DNA of 64,000 bases from JAXLYE01 sp046351595 (GCA_046351595.1 JAXLYE010000001.1:1989749-2053748); one strand, 5' to 3'. Positions 44,904-54,261 are shown, counted from the stretch's first letter. The notes: generated by a model not told the origin, from the sequence alone. Program-made: numbers and translations.

Positions 44904-46385
44904 ATGCGAAGGGTCGCGGTCACGGCCGTCGGGTTGCCGCTGGCGCTGGGCCTGCTCGGGCCGCCGGCCCGCGCCGCCGTCGGTGATCCGCCCGTCGCAG
45001 AGCAGGCCGTCGCAGAGCAGGCCGTCGCAGAGCAGGCCGCCGCAGAGCGGGCCGCCGCAGAGCGGGCCGCCGCAGAGCGGGCCGCGGGCGGCTGCGCCGG
45101 GCCGCTCGAGATCCGCGGCGTGGTGCGCTGCGCCCTCTCGCACAGCCTCGAGGTGCGCGCCGCGCGCGAGGCCGCGGCCGGGCTGCTCGGGCAGCGGCGG
45201 CGCGCGGCCGCGGTGCTGCCGGCGCAGCCGGTGCTGGCGGCGCAGGTGGCCGACCGCAGGCTGTGGCGGCCGGCGCCCGGTGCGGCAACCGGTGCGGCAA
45301 CCGATGCGACGACGAGCCCGACCGCGCTGAACTGGTACCTGACGCTGTCGCAGGAGCTGGAGATTGCCGGGCAGCGCGGCGCCCGGCTGGCGGCGGCGGA
45401 CGCGGCGCACGCGGCGCAGCTCAGGCGCATCGCGGTGGCCGAGCAGGAGGCCGCGGCGGCGGCGCTGGTCGCGTCCTTCGAGCTGCTGGCGGCCGAGGCC
45501 GAGGTCGAGCTGGCCGCGCGGGTCGGTGAGGTGGCGAGCGCGCTCTCGGTCCTGAGCGCGGCGCGGGCGCGCGAGTCGCTGGCCGCGCCGATCGAGGCGG
45601 ACGTGGCGGCGGCCGAGGCGACGCGCCTCCTGGTGGCGAAGGTCGAGGCCGAGCGGGCGCGGGCGCGGGCCGGCGAGCTGCTGGGCGAGCTCCTGGGCCA
45701 GGACGCACCACCGCGGCTCGCCGGCACGCTCGACGAGGCGGCCGTGGCCCTGGGCCCGGACACGCCGCCCGGGACGCCCGCGACGCCCGGGCCGAGCGGG
45801 GCCGCGCCCGAGGGGCTGGTCCAGGACGCGCTGCGGCTGCGCGGCGAGCTCGCGGCGGCCGAGCAGGAGCGCCGCTCGCGCGCGGCCACGGTGTCGCTCT
45901 TGCGGCGGCTGCGGGTGCCCAACCTCACCCTCTCGGCGTTCATGCAGAGCGACGGCTTCGACGAGCGTGTGCTCGGCGGCGGCCTCAGCCTGCCGCTGCC
46001 GCTGCCCCTGCCGCTGGGGCCGGGGCGGGCCGGTGAGATCGCGAGCGCCGAGGCCGAGGTGCGGCAGGCCGAGACCGCGCTCGAGAAGGTGCGGCGGCGC
46101 GTGCGCCTCGAGGTGCAGCGCGCGCTGCTCGACGAAGAGGCGTACGGCCGCATGCTGCGGCTGTATCCACAGGAGGCGGTGGCGCGCGCGACCGGGCAGC
46201 TCGTGGCGCTGCGCACGGCGCTGGAGGCGCGGCAGATCCCGGTGCGTGAGGCGCTGTTGATGCAGCGCAGCCTGCTCGAGCTCCTGCAGGGGCACCTGCG
46301 CGCGCGGCTCGGCCTGGCGCTGGCGCGGATCGAGCGCCGGCGCGCCGCCGGGCTGCCGCTGCTACCGTCGGAGGGAGGGAAATGA
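44904..46385 (+). CDS. TolC-family outer membrane efflux protein
   Basis: This 493-residue outer membrane factor forms the exit duct of a tripartite metal pump. It has a signal peptide (TAVGLPLALGLLGPPARAA), then an odd segment of six five-residue repeats (VAEQA three times, AAERA three times), then the long Ala/Leu coiled-coil helices typical of CusC/CzcC proteins (GEIASAEAEVRQAETALEKVRRRV). AGGAG lies eight bases before the ATG. The stop overlaps the adaptor start by four bases. The genes at 44904, 46382 and 47646 form one operon. Confidence 0.85.
   Translation: MRRVAVTAVGLPLALGLLGPPARAAVGDPPVAEQAVAEQAVAEQAAAERAAAERAAAERAAGGCAGPLEIRGVVRCALSHSLEVRAAREAAAGLLGQRRRAAAVLPAQPVLAAQVADRRLWRPAPGAATGAATDATTSPTALNWYLTLSQELEIAGQRGARLAAADAAHAAQLRRIAVAEQEAAAAALVASFELLAAEAEVELAARVGEVASALSVLSAARARESLAAPIEADVAAAEATRLLVAKVEAERARARAGELLGELLGQDAPPRLAGTLDEAAVALGPDTPPGTPATPGPSGAAPEGLVQDALRLRGELAAAEQERRSRAATVSLLRRLRVPNLTLSAFMQSDGFDERVLGGGLSLPLPLPLPLGPGRAGEIASAEAEVRQAETALEKVRRRVRLEVQRALLDEEAYGRMLRLYPQEAVARATGQLVALRTALEARQIPVREALLMQRSLLELLQGHLRARLGLALARIERRRAAGLPLLPSEGGK
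44994..45083 (+). repeat. Six in-frame 15-bp units in the TolC gene
   Basis: Three copies of GTCGCAGAGCAGGCC (44994-45038) are followed by three of GCCGCAGAGCGGGCC (45039-45083). They encode a repeated five-residue Ala/Glu-rich helix just after the signal peptide. The number of units could change by slippage without breaking the frame. Confidence 0.85.
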
Positions 46386-47644
46386 GGCACTCTTCATACG
46401 CAGCCGGCCGGCGGGCCGCGGCGCCGCTGTGCGCGGGCCTGGTCCTCTCTCTGCTTGCGGGCGGCGCGTGCCGGCGCGGCGAGCCCGGGGCGCCGGCCGG
46501 CGCGTCGCAGCCGGGACCGGGCGAGAGCGCGCCCGGCGAGCACAAGGACGAAGAAGCGCACGCCGAGCTGCCGACGCGGGTGCGGCTGGCCCCCGAGGTG
46601 GTCGCGGCCGCGGGCCTCGTGACCGCCGCCGCGGTGCTGGAGGCGCTGCCGAGCACCGTCGAGCTGTCGGGCGAGCTGGCCGCGGATCCGGATCGCACCG
46701 CGCGCATCACCGCCCGCGTGCCCGGCCGCATCGTCGCGGTGCGCGTCAAGGAGGGGCAGAAGGTGGCGGCCGGCGAGCTCTTGGCGGTGATCGAGTCGCC
46801 GGAGCTCTTGCGGGTGCGGGCCGCGTACGTCGGTGCGCAGGCGCGCGGGCAGTCGGCCGAGAAGAACGCCGAGCGGCTCGGGAGCCTTTTGCAGAGCGGC
46901 CTGGCGGCGGAGCAGGAGGCGCGCGGCGCGGCGGCGGACGCGCGGGCGCTCAAGGCCGAGGAGAGCGCGGCGGCGCGCACGCTGGCGTCCTTCGGCCTGT
47001 CCCAGACGGAGCTCACGCAGCAGGGCGCGCGGCTGGAGCTGCGCGCGCCGCTCGCCGGCTACGTCGTCTCGCGCGACGCGGTCGTCGGGCAGTGGGTGCC
47101 GCCCGAGCACGCGCTGTTCGACGTGTCGGACCTCGACCGCGCCTACTTCGTCGGGCGGCTGTTCGAGAAGAGCCTGGCGCGGGTGCAGCCGGGGCAGCCG
47201 GCCGAGGTGCGGCTCTCGGCCTACCCGGACGTGCTCCTGCTCGGCACTGTCGAGAGCATCGGCCGGCGGCTGGATCCGGTGGCGCGCACCGTGGTGGCGC
47301 GCATCGTGGTCAAGGAGCCGCCCGAGCACCCCGGCCTGCTCAAGATCGGGCTGTTCGGGACCGCGCGCGTCAGCGAGCGCGAAGCGGGGACCCCCGACGG
47401 CGGGGTCGGCGAGGCGCTGTTGGTGGTGCCGCTGACCGCGGTGGTGCGGCTGCGCGACAAGGACGTGGTGTTCGTGCGCCAGCCCGACGGCCACTTCGAG
47501 GTCCACCCGGTGACGCTCGGGCGCTCGGCGGGCGGGCGGGTGCAGGTGCTGTCCGGGCTGCGCGCCGGCGAGCAGGTGGTGGTGCAGGGCGCCTTCACGC
47601 TCAAGAGCGCGGTGCTAAAAGCCACCTTCGCCGAGGAGGAGTAG
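46382..47644 (+). CDS. RND efflux periplasmic adaptor (CusB/CzcB family)
   Basis: This 420-residue membrane fusion protein links the inner membrane pump to the TolC-type duct. It is a lipoprotein (LLAGGAC, Cys about 30), with a short Glu/His-containing segment (GEHKDEEAHAE) after the anchor that could bind metal, a lipoyl-like half (GRIVAVRVKEGQKVAAGELLAVIESPE), an alpha hairpin (about 145-205), and beta-barrel and membrane-proximal domains (LFDVSDLDRAYFVGRLFE, LVVPLTAVVRLRDKDVVFVRQ). The family exports Cu, Ag, Zn, Co or Cd. Translationally coupled to the TolC gene (ATGA) and almost touching the pump gene. Confidence 0.9.
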   Translation: MRHSSYAAGRRAAAPLCAGLVLSLLAGGACRRGEPGAPAGASQPGPGESAPGEHKDEEAHAELPTRVRLAPEVVAAAGLVTAAAVLEALPSTVELSGELAADPDRTARITARVPGRIVAVRVKEGQKVAAGELLAVIESPELLRVRAAYVGAQARGQSAEKNAERLGSLLQSGLAAEQEARGAAADARALKAEESAAARTLASFGLSQTELTQQGARLELRAPLAGYVVSRDAVVGQWVPPEHALFDVSDLDRAYFVGRLFEKSLARVQPGQPAEVRLSAYPDVLLLGTVESIGRRLDPVARTVVARIVVKEPPEHPGLLKIGLFGTARVSEREAGTPDGGVGEALLVVPLTAVVRLRDKDVVFVRQPDGHFEVHPVTLGRSAGGRVQVLSGLRAGEQVVVQGAFTLKSAVLKATFAEEE

Positions 47645-47645
47645 C

Positions 47646-50600
47646 GTGCTGGCGCTCCTGTCGGCGCTGGTCGACACGTCGCTGCGGCACCGCGCGGTGG
47701 TGCTGGTGCTGGCGCTCTTGTTCGTCCTGGTCGGCGTGCAGGCGGCGCGGCGGCTGCCGATGGACGCGGTGCCCGACGTCACCAACGTGCAGGTGCAGAT
47801 CCTCACCGCGGCGCCGGCGCTGTCGCCGATCGAGGTCGAGCAGTACGTGACGGTGCCGGTCGAGCGCGCGATGAGCGGCCTGCCGCACATGACCGAGGTG
47901 CGCTCGGTCTCAAAGTACGGGCTGTCGCTCGTGACCGTGGTCTTTGCCGACGACACCGACATCTACCGCGCGCGCCAGCTGGTCGCCGAGCGCATGCGCG
48001 AGGCCGCCTCCGCGGTGCCCGAGCGCTACGGCCAGCCCGAGATGGGGCCGATCACGACGGGCCTGGGCGAGGTCTTCCAGTTCGTGGTGCGCGGCCGCTC
48101 GCTGATGGAGGTCGAAGAAACCTTGGATTGGTACATCGCGCCGCAGCTGCGCAGCGTGCCCGGCGTCGTCGAGGTCAACAGCCACGGCGGCGAGAACAAG
48201 GAGTACCAGGTGGTGCTCGAGCCGGCGCGGCTGCAGGCGCTCGGGCTGTCCCTGCGCGAGGTCGCGGACGCGCTCTCGCGCAGCAACCACAACGCCGGCG
48301 GCGGCTACTTCGAGCACAACCGCGAGCAGTACGTCATCGGCGCCATCGGCCTGGTGCGTGACCTGTCGGATCTGCGCGCGGTGGTGGTCGGCGCGACGCC
48401 GCAGGGCGTGCCGATCACCATCAGCCAGCTCGGCGACGTGCGGCTGGGGCCGAGCCTGCGCCGCGGCGCCGCGTCGATGGACGGGCGCGGCGAGGTCGCG
48501 GTCGGCGTGGCGCTGATGCTGCTCGGCGAGAGCGCGCGCACCGTGACCGCGGCGGTGAAGCAGAAGCTCTCTGCCATTTCGAATACGCTGCCGCCGGGCG
48601 TCACCGTCGAGCCCTTCTACGATCGCTCGGCGCTCGTCGACCGCACCATCCACACGGTGATCGTGAACCTCCTGGAGGGCGCGGCGCTGGTGGTGCTGGT
48701 GCTCTTGATCCTGCTGCGCGACCTGCGGGCCGGGCTGATCGTCGCTTCGACCATCCCGCTGTCGATGCTGTTCGCGCTGCTCGGGATGCAGCGCCTGGGC
48801 GCCAGCGGCAACCTGATGAGCCTGGGCGCCATCGACTTCGGCCTGATCGTCGACGGCGCGGTGATCATCGTCGAGAACGCGGTGCGGCGGCTGGGCGAGG
48901 CGCAGGCGCTCGTGGCGCAGCCGCTCGACGGCGAGGCGCGCCAGCGCATCGTCCGCGACGCCGCCATCGAGGTCCGCGGCGCGACGATCTTCGGCGAGGC
49001 GATCATCGCCATCGTCTACGTGCCGATCCTGTCGCTCGGCGGCATCGAGGGGAAGCTGTTCCGGCCGATGGCGACGACGGTGCTGTTGGCGCTCTGCGGC
49101 GCGATCCTGTGCTCGCTGACGGTGGTGCCGGTGCTCTGCAGCCTGCTGCTCAAGCCGTCGCCGGCGCACGCGCACGCGCCGAAGGAGGGGTCGCTCTTGG
49201 CGCGGCTGGCCGCGGGGTATGAGCGGCTGCTCAAGCTGAGCGTGCGGCGGCGCTACGCGGCGCTGCTCGTAGGGGGAGCTGCGCTTACGCTGGGGGCGCT
49301 GTGCGCGAGCCGGCTGGGCGCCGAGTTCGTGCCGCAGCTCGACGAGGGCGACCTGCTCATCGAGGCGCGGCGGCTGCCCGGCGTGGCGCTCAGCGAGTCG
49401 GTGGCCATGGACACGCGCATGCAGCAGGCGGCGCTGAAGGTGCCCGAGGTCGCGCACGCGGTCAGCCGCACCGGCTCGCCCGAGCTGGCCAACGACGTGA
49501 TGGGCATCGAGCAGACGGACCTTTACCTGATCCTGCGGCCGCGCAGTGCGTGGCGCCGGGGCCTGACCAAGGAGGCGCTGGGCGCCGAGCTCGCCGAGCG
49601 CATCGGCCGCGCCGTGCCCGAGGCCGCGATCGCGGTGTCGCAGCCGATCCAGATGCGCACCAACGAGCTGCTCGAGGGCGTGCGCTCGGACGTCGCGGCG
49701 GTGGTCTACGGCCCGGACCTCAACGTGCTGCGCTCGGTCGGCGAGCGGCTGGAGCGCGTGATCGCCAAGGTGCCCGGCGCCATCGACGTGCGCGCCGAGC
49801 AGAGCGCGGGGCTTTCGTACCTGCGCATCTACCCGGACCGCCAGCGCCTGGCGCGCTACGGCCTGGGCATCGAGGAGGTCAACCAGCTGACGCAGGCGCT
49901 GGCGGTCGGCCTGCCCGTCGGCCAGGTGTTCGAGGGCGAGCGCCGCTTCAGCCTGGTGCTGAAGCTCTTGACCGGCTTTGACGGCTCGGTCGAGCCGCTG
50001 CGCAGCCTGCCGCTGCACTCGCGCACCGGGCAGGTGGTGCCGCTCGGCGACGTCGCCGAGGTGGTGGTCGAGCGCGGCCCGGTGCAGGTCAGCCGCAGCG
50101 CCCAGTCGCGCCGCCTGATCGTCGAGTTCAACGTCGACCGCGCCGGCAAGTCAGCAGGAGCAGGCGGCGGCGGCGGCGGCGAGAACGACATGCTATCGGT
50201 GGTGAAGCGGGCGCAGGCCGCGGTGCGCAGCCACGTCAGCCTGCCGCCCGGCTACCGCGTCGAGTGGGGCGGCCAGTTCGAGCACTTCATCGAGGCGCGC
50301 GACCGCCTGCTGCTGGTCGTGCCGCTGGCGCTGGCGCTGATCCTGTTCCTTCTGTGGCAGGCGTTCGACGCGCTGCGGCCGGCGCTGATCATCTTCTGCA
50401 ACGTGCCCTTCGCCGGCATCGGCGGCGCGGTGGCGCTGTGGCTGCGCGGCATCCCGTTCTCGATCTCGGCCGGCGCCGGCTTCATCGCGCTGTTCGGGGT
50501 GTCGGTGCTCAACGGCCTGGTGCTGGTCTCGTTCAGCCGCCGCCTCGAGCTCGGCGACGGCGACCGGCCGGGCCTGCCCGCGGACCAGGCGATCGCCGAG

Positions 50601-50816
50601 GCGGCGCGGCTGCGGCTGCGGCCGGTGCTGATGACGGCGCTGGTCGCGGCGCTGGGCTTCGCGCCGATGGCGGTGTCGACGTCGCCGGGCAGCGAGGTGC
50701 AGCGGCCGCTGGCGACGGTGGTGATCGGGGGCCTGGTGAGCGCGACGCTCTTGACGCTGCTGCTGTTCCCGGCGGTCTACGCAGCGGCCCACCGGCGGAA
50801 GCGCCCGACCGCCTGA
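47646..50816 (+). CDS. RND heavy-metal efflux pump (CusA/CzcA family)
   Basis: This 1056-residue inner membrane pump has 12 helices and two large periplasmic loops. The N-terminus RLPMDAVPDVTNVQVQI and the helix-4 signature DFGLIVDGAVIIVEN (D397 and D403) are those of the CzcA subgroup that exports divalent cations, rather than the CusA Cu/Ag subgroup; the exact metal is not certain. A Gly-rich insert (GAGGGGGGEN) lies near residue 840. Starts at GTG one base after the adaptor's stop codon. Completes a full tripartite pump with the two upstream genes; no regulator is adjacent. Confidence 0.92.
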   Translation: MLALLSALVDTSLRHRAVVLVLALLFVLVGVQAARRLPMDAVPDVTNVQVQILTAAPALSPIEVEQYVTVPVERAMSGLPHMTEVRSVSKYGLSLVTVVFADDTDIYRARQLVAERMREAASAVPERYGQPEMGPITTGLGEVFQFVVRGRSLMEVEETLDWYIAPQLRSVPGVVEVNSHGGENKEYQVVLEPARLQALGLSLREVADALSRSNHNAGGGYFEHNREQYVIGAIGLVRDLSDLRAVVVGATPQGVPITISQLGDVRLGPSLRRGAASMDGRGEVAVGVALMLLGESARTVTAAVKQKLSAISNTLPPGVTVEPFYDRSALVDRTIHTVIVNLLEGAALVVLVLLILLRDLRAGLIVASTIPLSMLFALLGMQRLGASGNLMSLGAIDFGLIVDGAVIIVENAVRRLGEAQALVAQPLDGEARQRIVRDAAIEVRGATIFGEAIIAIVYVPILSLGGIEGKLFRPMATTVLLALCGAILCSLTVVPVLCSLLLKPSPAHAHAPKEGSLLARLAAGYERLLKLSVRRRYAALLVGGAALTLGALCASRLGAEFVPQLDEGDLLIEARRLPGVALSESVAMDTRMQQAALKVPEVAHAVSRTGSPELANDVMGIEQTDLYLILRPRSAWRRGLTKEALGAELAERIGRAVPEAAIAVSQPIQMRTNELLEGVRSDVAAVVYGPDLNVLRSVGERLERVIAKVPGAIDVRAEQSAGLSYLRIYPDRQRLARYGLGIEEVNQLTQALAVGLPVGQVFEGERRFSLVLKLLTGFDGSVEPLRSLPLHSRTGQVVPLGDVAEVVVERGPVQVSRSAQSRRLIVEFNVDRAGKSAGAGGGGGGENDMLSVVKRAQAAVRSHVSLPPGYRVEWGGQFEHFIEARDRLLLVVPLALALILFLLWQAFDALRPALIIFCNVPFAGIGGAVALWLRGIPFSISAGAGFIALFGVSVLNGLVLVSFSRRLELGDGDRPGLPADQAIAEAARLRLRPVLMTALVAALGFAPMAVSTSPGSEVQRPLATVVIGGLVSATLLTLLLFPAVYAAAHRRKRPTA

Positions 50817-50822
50817 GCGCGG

Positions 50823-51215
50823 CTACTCCTGCGTCGGCGCGGCGGGCGTCCCGGTGGTGCAGGCGACCGGGCCCGCGGCCTTCCGCACCACGCACTTCTC
50901 GGGATAGTAGATGTAGTTGAAGGCCTCGCCGCCGCAGCAGGCGTGCCACAGGGTCTCGCGCTGGTTGCGCGGCGTGACCTGCAGGTCGTAGGGCTCGCAG
51001 CGCTTCTTCAGATCGGCGAAGTCGGCGATGGCCTGGGCCTTGACCTGGGCGTCGACGCGCAGCTTCTGGCCGCACTCGACCTGGGCGACGGTGTTGTCGG
51101 GCAGGTGTTCGGTCTCGGGCTGGCAGCCGAGGCCCGCGCCGAGGCCGGCGCCAACCAGGAGAGCCGCGGCGCCACAGCGGCGCAGGCAGCGCAAGAGAGC
51201 TCGCTTCGCGTGCAC
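50823..51215 (-). CDS. Small Cys-rich lipoprotein
   Basis: This 130-residue protein has a lipoprotein signal ending GAGLGC (Cys31) and a mature part with six Cys (VECGQ, KRCEP, ACCGG, EKCVV, ACTTG). The His-Ala-Cys-Cys-Gly-Gly motif might bind metal or form disulfides. No family recognised. The start is GTG 51215, with GGAGG nine bases upstream. Convergent with the metal pump gene (six-base gap), so any link with metal handling is only positional. Confidence 0.65.
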   Translation of the reverse strand: MHAKRALLRCLRRCGAAALLVGAGLGAGLGCQPETEHLPDNTVAQVECGQKLRVDAQVKAQAIADFADLKKRCEPYDLQVTPRNQRETLWHACCGGEAFNYIYYPEKCVVRKAAGPVACTTGTPAAPTQE

Positions 51216-51330
51216 GATAAATCCCCTCCGGGACTCATCATATCGCAGCGGCGGGCGCGGCGGCGACCGACCGGTGTGGGCCAGCGCACGCGCCGCGAGG
51301 CCCAGCGCCGTTACCGCGCGGACACGGTCG

Positions 51331-51369
51331 GCTGCTCGGGCCGGTTGCTCGGGTCGACTGCTCGGGCCG
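51331..51369. repeat. Three degenerate 13-bp tandem units
   Basis: GCTGCTCGGGCCG, GTTGCTCGGGTCG and ACTGCTCGGGCCG follow each other directly behind the stop codon of the NarL-type regulator gene. The unit length equals that of the repeat at 34322-34347. Confidence 0.5.
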
Positions 51370-51370
51370 G

Positions 51371-52045
51371 CTAGTCGGGAAGGATCAGGCCGCGGCGCAC
51401 CGCGAAGCGGGTCACGGCCTGGGCGTCGTGCAGGTCGAGCTTGCGCATCATGCTCGAGCGGTGCGTGTCGACGGTCTTGGGCGACAGCTTGAGGCGCTCG
51501 GCGATCTGGCGGTTGGTCCTGCCCTCGGCCACCAGCTGCAGCACCTCGCGCTCGCGCGGCGTCAGGCGCATGAGCTCGTCGCGGTCGCGGTCCTTGTCGC
51601 GGCCGTCGCGGTCGCGGCCGGCGTCGGGGTGCAGGCTGTCCAGGGCCATGACCTTCTCGGCCTCGGGCCCGAGGAAGCGGCCGCCGGTGGACACCGTGCG
51701 CAGCGCGCTGAGCAGGTCGGTCAGGCCGCTGCCCTTGACGATGTAGCCCGAGGCGCCGGCCCGCAGCGCCGGCCGCACGAACTCGGGCGCGCCGTGCATG
51801 GACAGGACCAGCACGCGGGTGCGCGGCACCGTGCTGCGCAGGCGGGTAATCGCCTCGCTGCCGTTGCCGCCGGGCATCGACAGATCCAGGAGCACGATGT
51901 CGGGCAGGAGCTGCTGTGCCTTCTCGACCGCCTCATGCCCGTCGCTGGCCTCACCGACCACGGCGACGTCGGGCTCTCCCTCGAGCAGCACGCGCAGGCC
52001 GGCGCGCACGATGGCGTGGTCATCGCAGAGCAGGATGCGGATCAC
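51371..52045 (-). CDS. NarL/LuxR-type response regulator
   Basis: This 224-residue regulator has a receiver domain (D8-D9, D54 in LLDLSMPGGNG, Lys in YIVKGSGL) and a C-terminal LuxR-type helix-turn-helix (LTPREREVLQLVAEGRTNRQIAERLKLSPKTVDTHRSSMMRKL). Between them sits an Asp/Arg repeat (DRDGRDKDRDRDE near 142-155). It is encoded 51 bases from, and divergent to, the binding protein/kinase operon, whose NarX-like kinase is the natural partner for this class. It probably controls both its own and the facing promoter. Start at GTG 52045. Confidence 0.9.
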   Translation of the reverse strand: MIRILLCDDHAIVRAGLRVLLEGEPDVAVVGEASDGHEAVEKAQQLLPDIVLLDLSMPGGNGSEAITRLRSTVPRTRVLVLSMHGAPEFVRPALRAGASGYIVKGSGLTDLLSALRTVSTGGRFLGPEAEKVMALDSLHPDAGRDRDGRDKDRDRDELMRLTPREREVLQLVAEGRTNRQIAERLKLSPKTVDTHRSSMMRKLDLHDAQAVTRFAVRRGLILPD

Positions 52046-52096
52046 CTCTTCAACGTACCACGCGGGCCGGCCGCCTAGCCGCTAGGATGGTGGGCT

Positions 52097-53128
52097 GTGC
52101 AGAGAATCTGGTCCCGCGCCATCGCGCGGCTGTCGGTGGTCGGCCAGGTCGTGTCCTCGGTCGTGTCTTCGGGCGTGTTGTCCGCGGTCGTGTCCGCGGT
52201 CGTGTTGGGGGCCTTGGGCCTGGGGGGGAGCGGCTGCGCCGGGGACTCGCCGCCGCCGCCGCCGGTGCGGGCCCAGGTGCGTGCCCCGGACCCGACGGCG
52301 CTGCACCTGGGCGGCACCGGCGCGCTGTCACCGCTGGCGATCCGCCTGGCCGAGGAGTGGGCGCGGCGCCACGGCGTGCCGCCGGTCATCGTCGAAGAGA
52401 GCGTCGGCTCGGGCGGCGGCGTGCGCGCGGCGGCCGATGGCGCGATGGACCTCGGCATGGTTTCGCGACCGCTCAGCCCGGAGGAGCGCAAGCTCGGGCT
52501 GGTCATCGTGCCGATGGGGCGCGACGCCGCGGTGCTGGTCGCCCACCCCGGCGTCCCCGTCGACGGGCTGAGCGGCAGCGAGCTCTTGGCGCTGGTCCGC
52601 GGCGAGCGGAACCGGTTCCCGGATGGCAGCCCGGCGGTGCCCCTTTTGCGCGACCGCAGCGAGTCGGCCAACGGCGCGCTCGAGCGCCTGGTGCCGGGGC
52701 TGCGCGCCGCGCGCGAGCAGGCCTACCGCGATCGCCGGCTGCGCGTGCTCTACCACGACCGCGCCATGGCCGAGGCGATCTCGTCGACGCACGGCTCCTT
52801 CGGCGTCTTCCCGCTCGGCGGCCTCATCGCCATGCGGCTGCCCTTCAAGGTCCTCTCGATCGACGGCGTGCGCCCCTCGCCCGAGACGCTGGCCGACGGC
52901 CGCTGGCGGGCCACGCGCGAGATCTTCTTCGTCGCCCGCCCCGAGCGCCTCGAGCGCGCCGAGCCGTTCCTGCGGTTCGTCACCTCGCCGGAGGGCCGCG
53001 ACCTGGCGCGCGCCTGCGGCTACCTGCCGCCCGAGCAGCCCGCGACCCCCAGCGCGACGCCGACGCCGACGACGCCGAACCCGAAGCAGCCGGACCCGCC
53101 GGGTCCGCCCCAGGGAGCGACGCCGTGA
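52097..53128 (+). CDS. PstS-like substrate-binding lipoprotein
   Basis: This 343-residue protein has a long signal region with repeated Val-Val-Ser-Ser units and a lipobox (LGLGGSGC), so it is a periplasmic lipoprotein. The mature part is a type 2 periplasmic binding fold close to phosphate-binding PstS: GTGALSPLAIRLAEEW, ESVGSGGGVRAAADGAMDLGMVSRPLSPEE, and SFGVFPLGGLIAM. The C-terminus is Pro/Thr-rich. No ABC transporter permease or ATPase gene follows; instead the next gene is a histidine kinase that overlaps by four bases (GTGA). This suggests a ligand-sensing role rather than uptake. Confidence 0.82.
   Translation: MQRIWSRAIARLSVVGQVVSSVVSSGVLSAVVSAVVLGALGLGGSGCAGDSPPPPPVRAQVRAPDPTALHLGGTGALSPLAIRLAEEWARRHGVPPVIVEESVGSGGGVRAAADGAMDLGMVSRPLSPEERKLGLVIVPMGRDAAVLVAHPGVPVDGLSGSELLALVRGERNRFPDGSPAVPLLRDRSESANGALERLVPGLRAAREQAYRDRRLRVLYHDRAMAEAISSTHGSFGVFPLGGLIAMRLPFKVLSIDGVRPSPETLADGRWRATREIFFVARPERLERAEPFLRFVTSPEGRDLARACGYLPPEQPATPSATPTPTTPNPKQPDPPGPPQGATP
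52148..52210 (+). repeat. 12-bp repeats in signal peptide region
   Basis: Copies of GTCGTGTCCTCG or close variants (52148, 52160, 52187, 52199; a 15-base variant at 52172) encode VVSS/VVSA units in the hydrophobic core of the signal peptide. Confidence 0.65.
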
Positions 53129-54261
53129 TCCCCTTTGACCTGACGCGCTGGTTCCGCGCGCGCATGCTGCCGCTGGTCGCTGCGGTCGGGCTCGTGGTGC
53201 AGATCGCGACGCCTTTGGCCTACTACCTGACCAAGCGCCACGAGCTGTGGCAGGAGGCGCGTGCCGAGGCCGCGCGGGCGGCGGTGGTGCTGCACAGCGA
53301 GATCGATCAGCGCCCGGTGCTGTGGCGCTACAACGCGCCCAAGCTGCTCGAGCGCCTGGCCGCCGAGGGGCTGCTCGGCGGGAGGCTGCTGGAGATCCGG
53401 GCCAGCGACGGACAGGCGGTGCCGCTGGAGCCGGCGCCGCGGCCGCGCCGACCGCTGTGGGGGCGCGCCGACGTGCTGATCGGCGGCGTGCGCGCGGCCT
53501 CGGTCTGGGTGGCGATCGACACCGCGCCGCTCCTCGGCGCGACCGCGGGGCTGGCCGCGGGCTTCCTGGGGCTGGCGCTGCTCTTGAGCGCGGTCCTGTA
53601 CCTCATGCCGATGCGCGCCATCGCCACGGCGCAGCGGCGCATCCAGGTCCTGCTCGGCGAGCTGGCGCTGACGCTGCAGGAGGCCGACCGGCGACGCATC
53701 GCGACCGACCTGCACGACGGCGCGGGCCAGGCCCTGACCGCGGCGCGGCTGCGCCTTTTGGCGCTCGGGCGCGGGCCGGCTCCGACGGAGGCGGCGCTGC
53801 ACGAGATCACCCGGCTGCTCGATGAGGCGATCGACGAGGTGCGGCGCTCGGTCTATACGCTGGCGCCGCCGGCGCTCAGCGAGCACGGGCTGGGCGGCGC
53901 GCTGTCGCGCCACTGCGAGGCCTTCGCCAGCGCCAGCGGCCTCGAGGTGCTGTGCGAGATCGAGGCGCTGCCGACGCTGCGGCCGAGCACCGAGACCGCC
54001 TGCTACCGCATCGTGCAGGAGGCGCTGACCAACGTCGCGCGGCACGCCAACGCCCAGCGCGCCTGGGTGCAGCTGCGCTTCGCCGAGGAGACGCTGTTCC
54101 TGTCGATCTACGACGACGGCAAGAGCCCGGGCGAGAAGCCGAGCGAGGGCCTGGGCCTGCTCGGCATCCGCGAGCGCGCCCGCCTGCTCGGGGGCCGCGC
54201 CGACATCACGGCGCAGCCCGGGCAGGGCATGCGCGTCGAGGTGCAGCTGCCGCTGAAGTGA
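53125..54261 (+). CDS. NarX/DegS-type sensor histidine kinase
   Basis: This 378-residue kinase has two membrane helices (about 15-35 and 135-160) with a periplasmic domain of about 100 residues between them. The HisKA_3 motif RRRIATDLHDGAGQALTAARLRL carries His197, and the HATPase domain has ETACYRIVQEALTNVARHA and GLGLLGIRERARLLGG. It starts at GTG 53125 inside the stop of the binding-protein gene. Its partner is most likely the facing NarL-type regulator. The periplasmic binding protein could present its ligand to the sensor domain, as LuxP does with LuxQ. Confidence 0.9.
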   Translation: MIPFDLTRWFRARMLPLVAAVGLVVQIATPLAYYLTKRHELWQEARAEAARAAVVLHSEIDQRPVLWRYNAPKLLERLAAEGLLGGRLLEIRASDGQAVPLEPAPRPRRPLWGRADVLIGGVRAASVWVAIDTAPLLGATAGLAAGFLGLALLLSAVLYLMPMRAIATAQRRIQVLLGELALTLQEADRRRIATDLHDGAGQALTAARLRLLALGRGPAPTEAALHEITRLLDEAIDEVRRSVYTLAPPALSEHGLGGALSRHCEAFASASGLEVLCEIEALPTLRPSTETACYRIVQEALTNVARHANAQRAWVQLRFAEETLFLSIYDDGKSPGEKPSEGLGLLGIRERARLLGGRADITAQPGQGMRVEVQLPLK

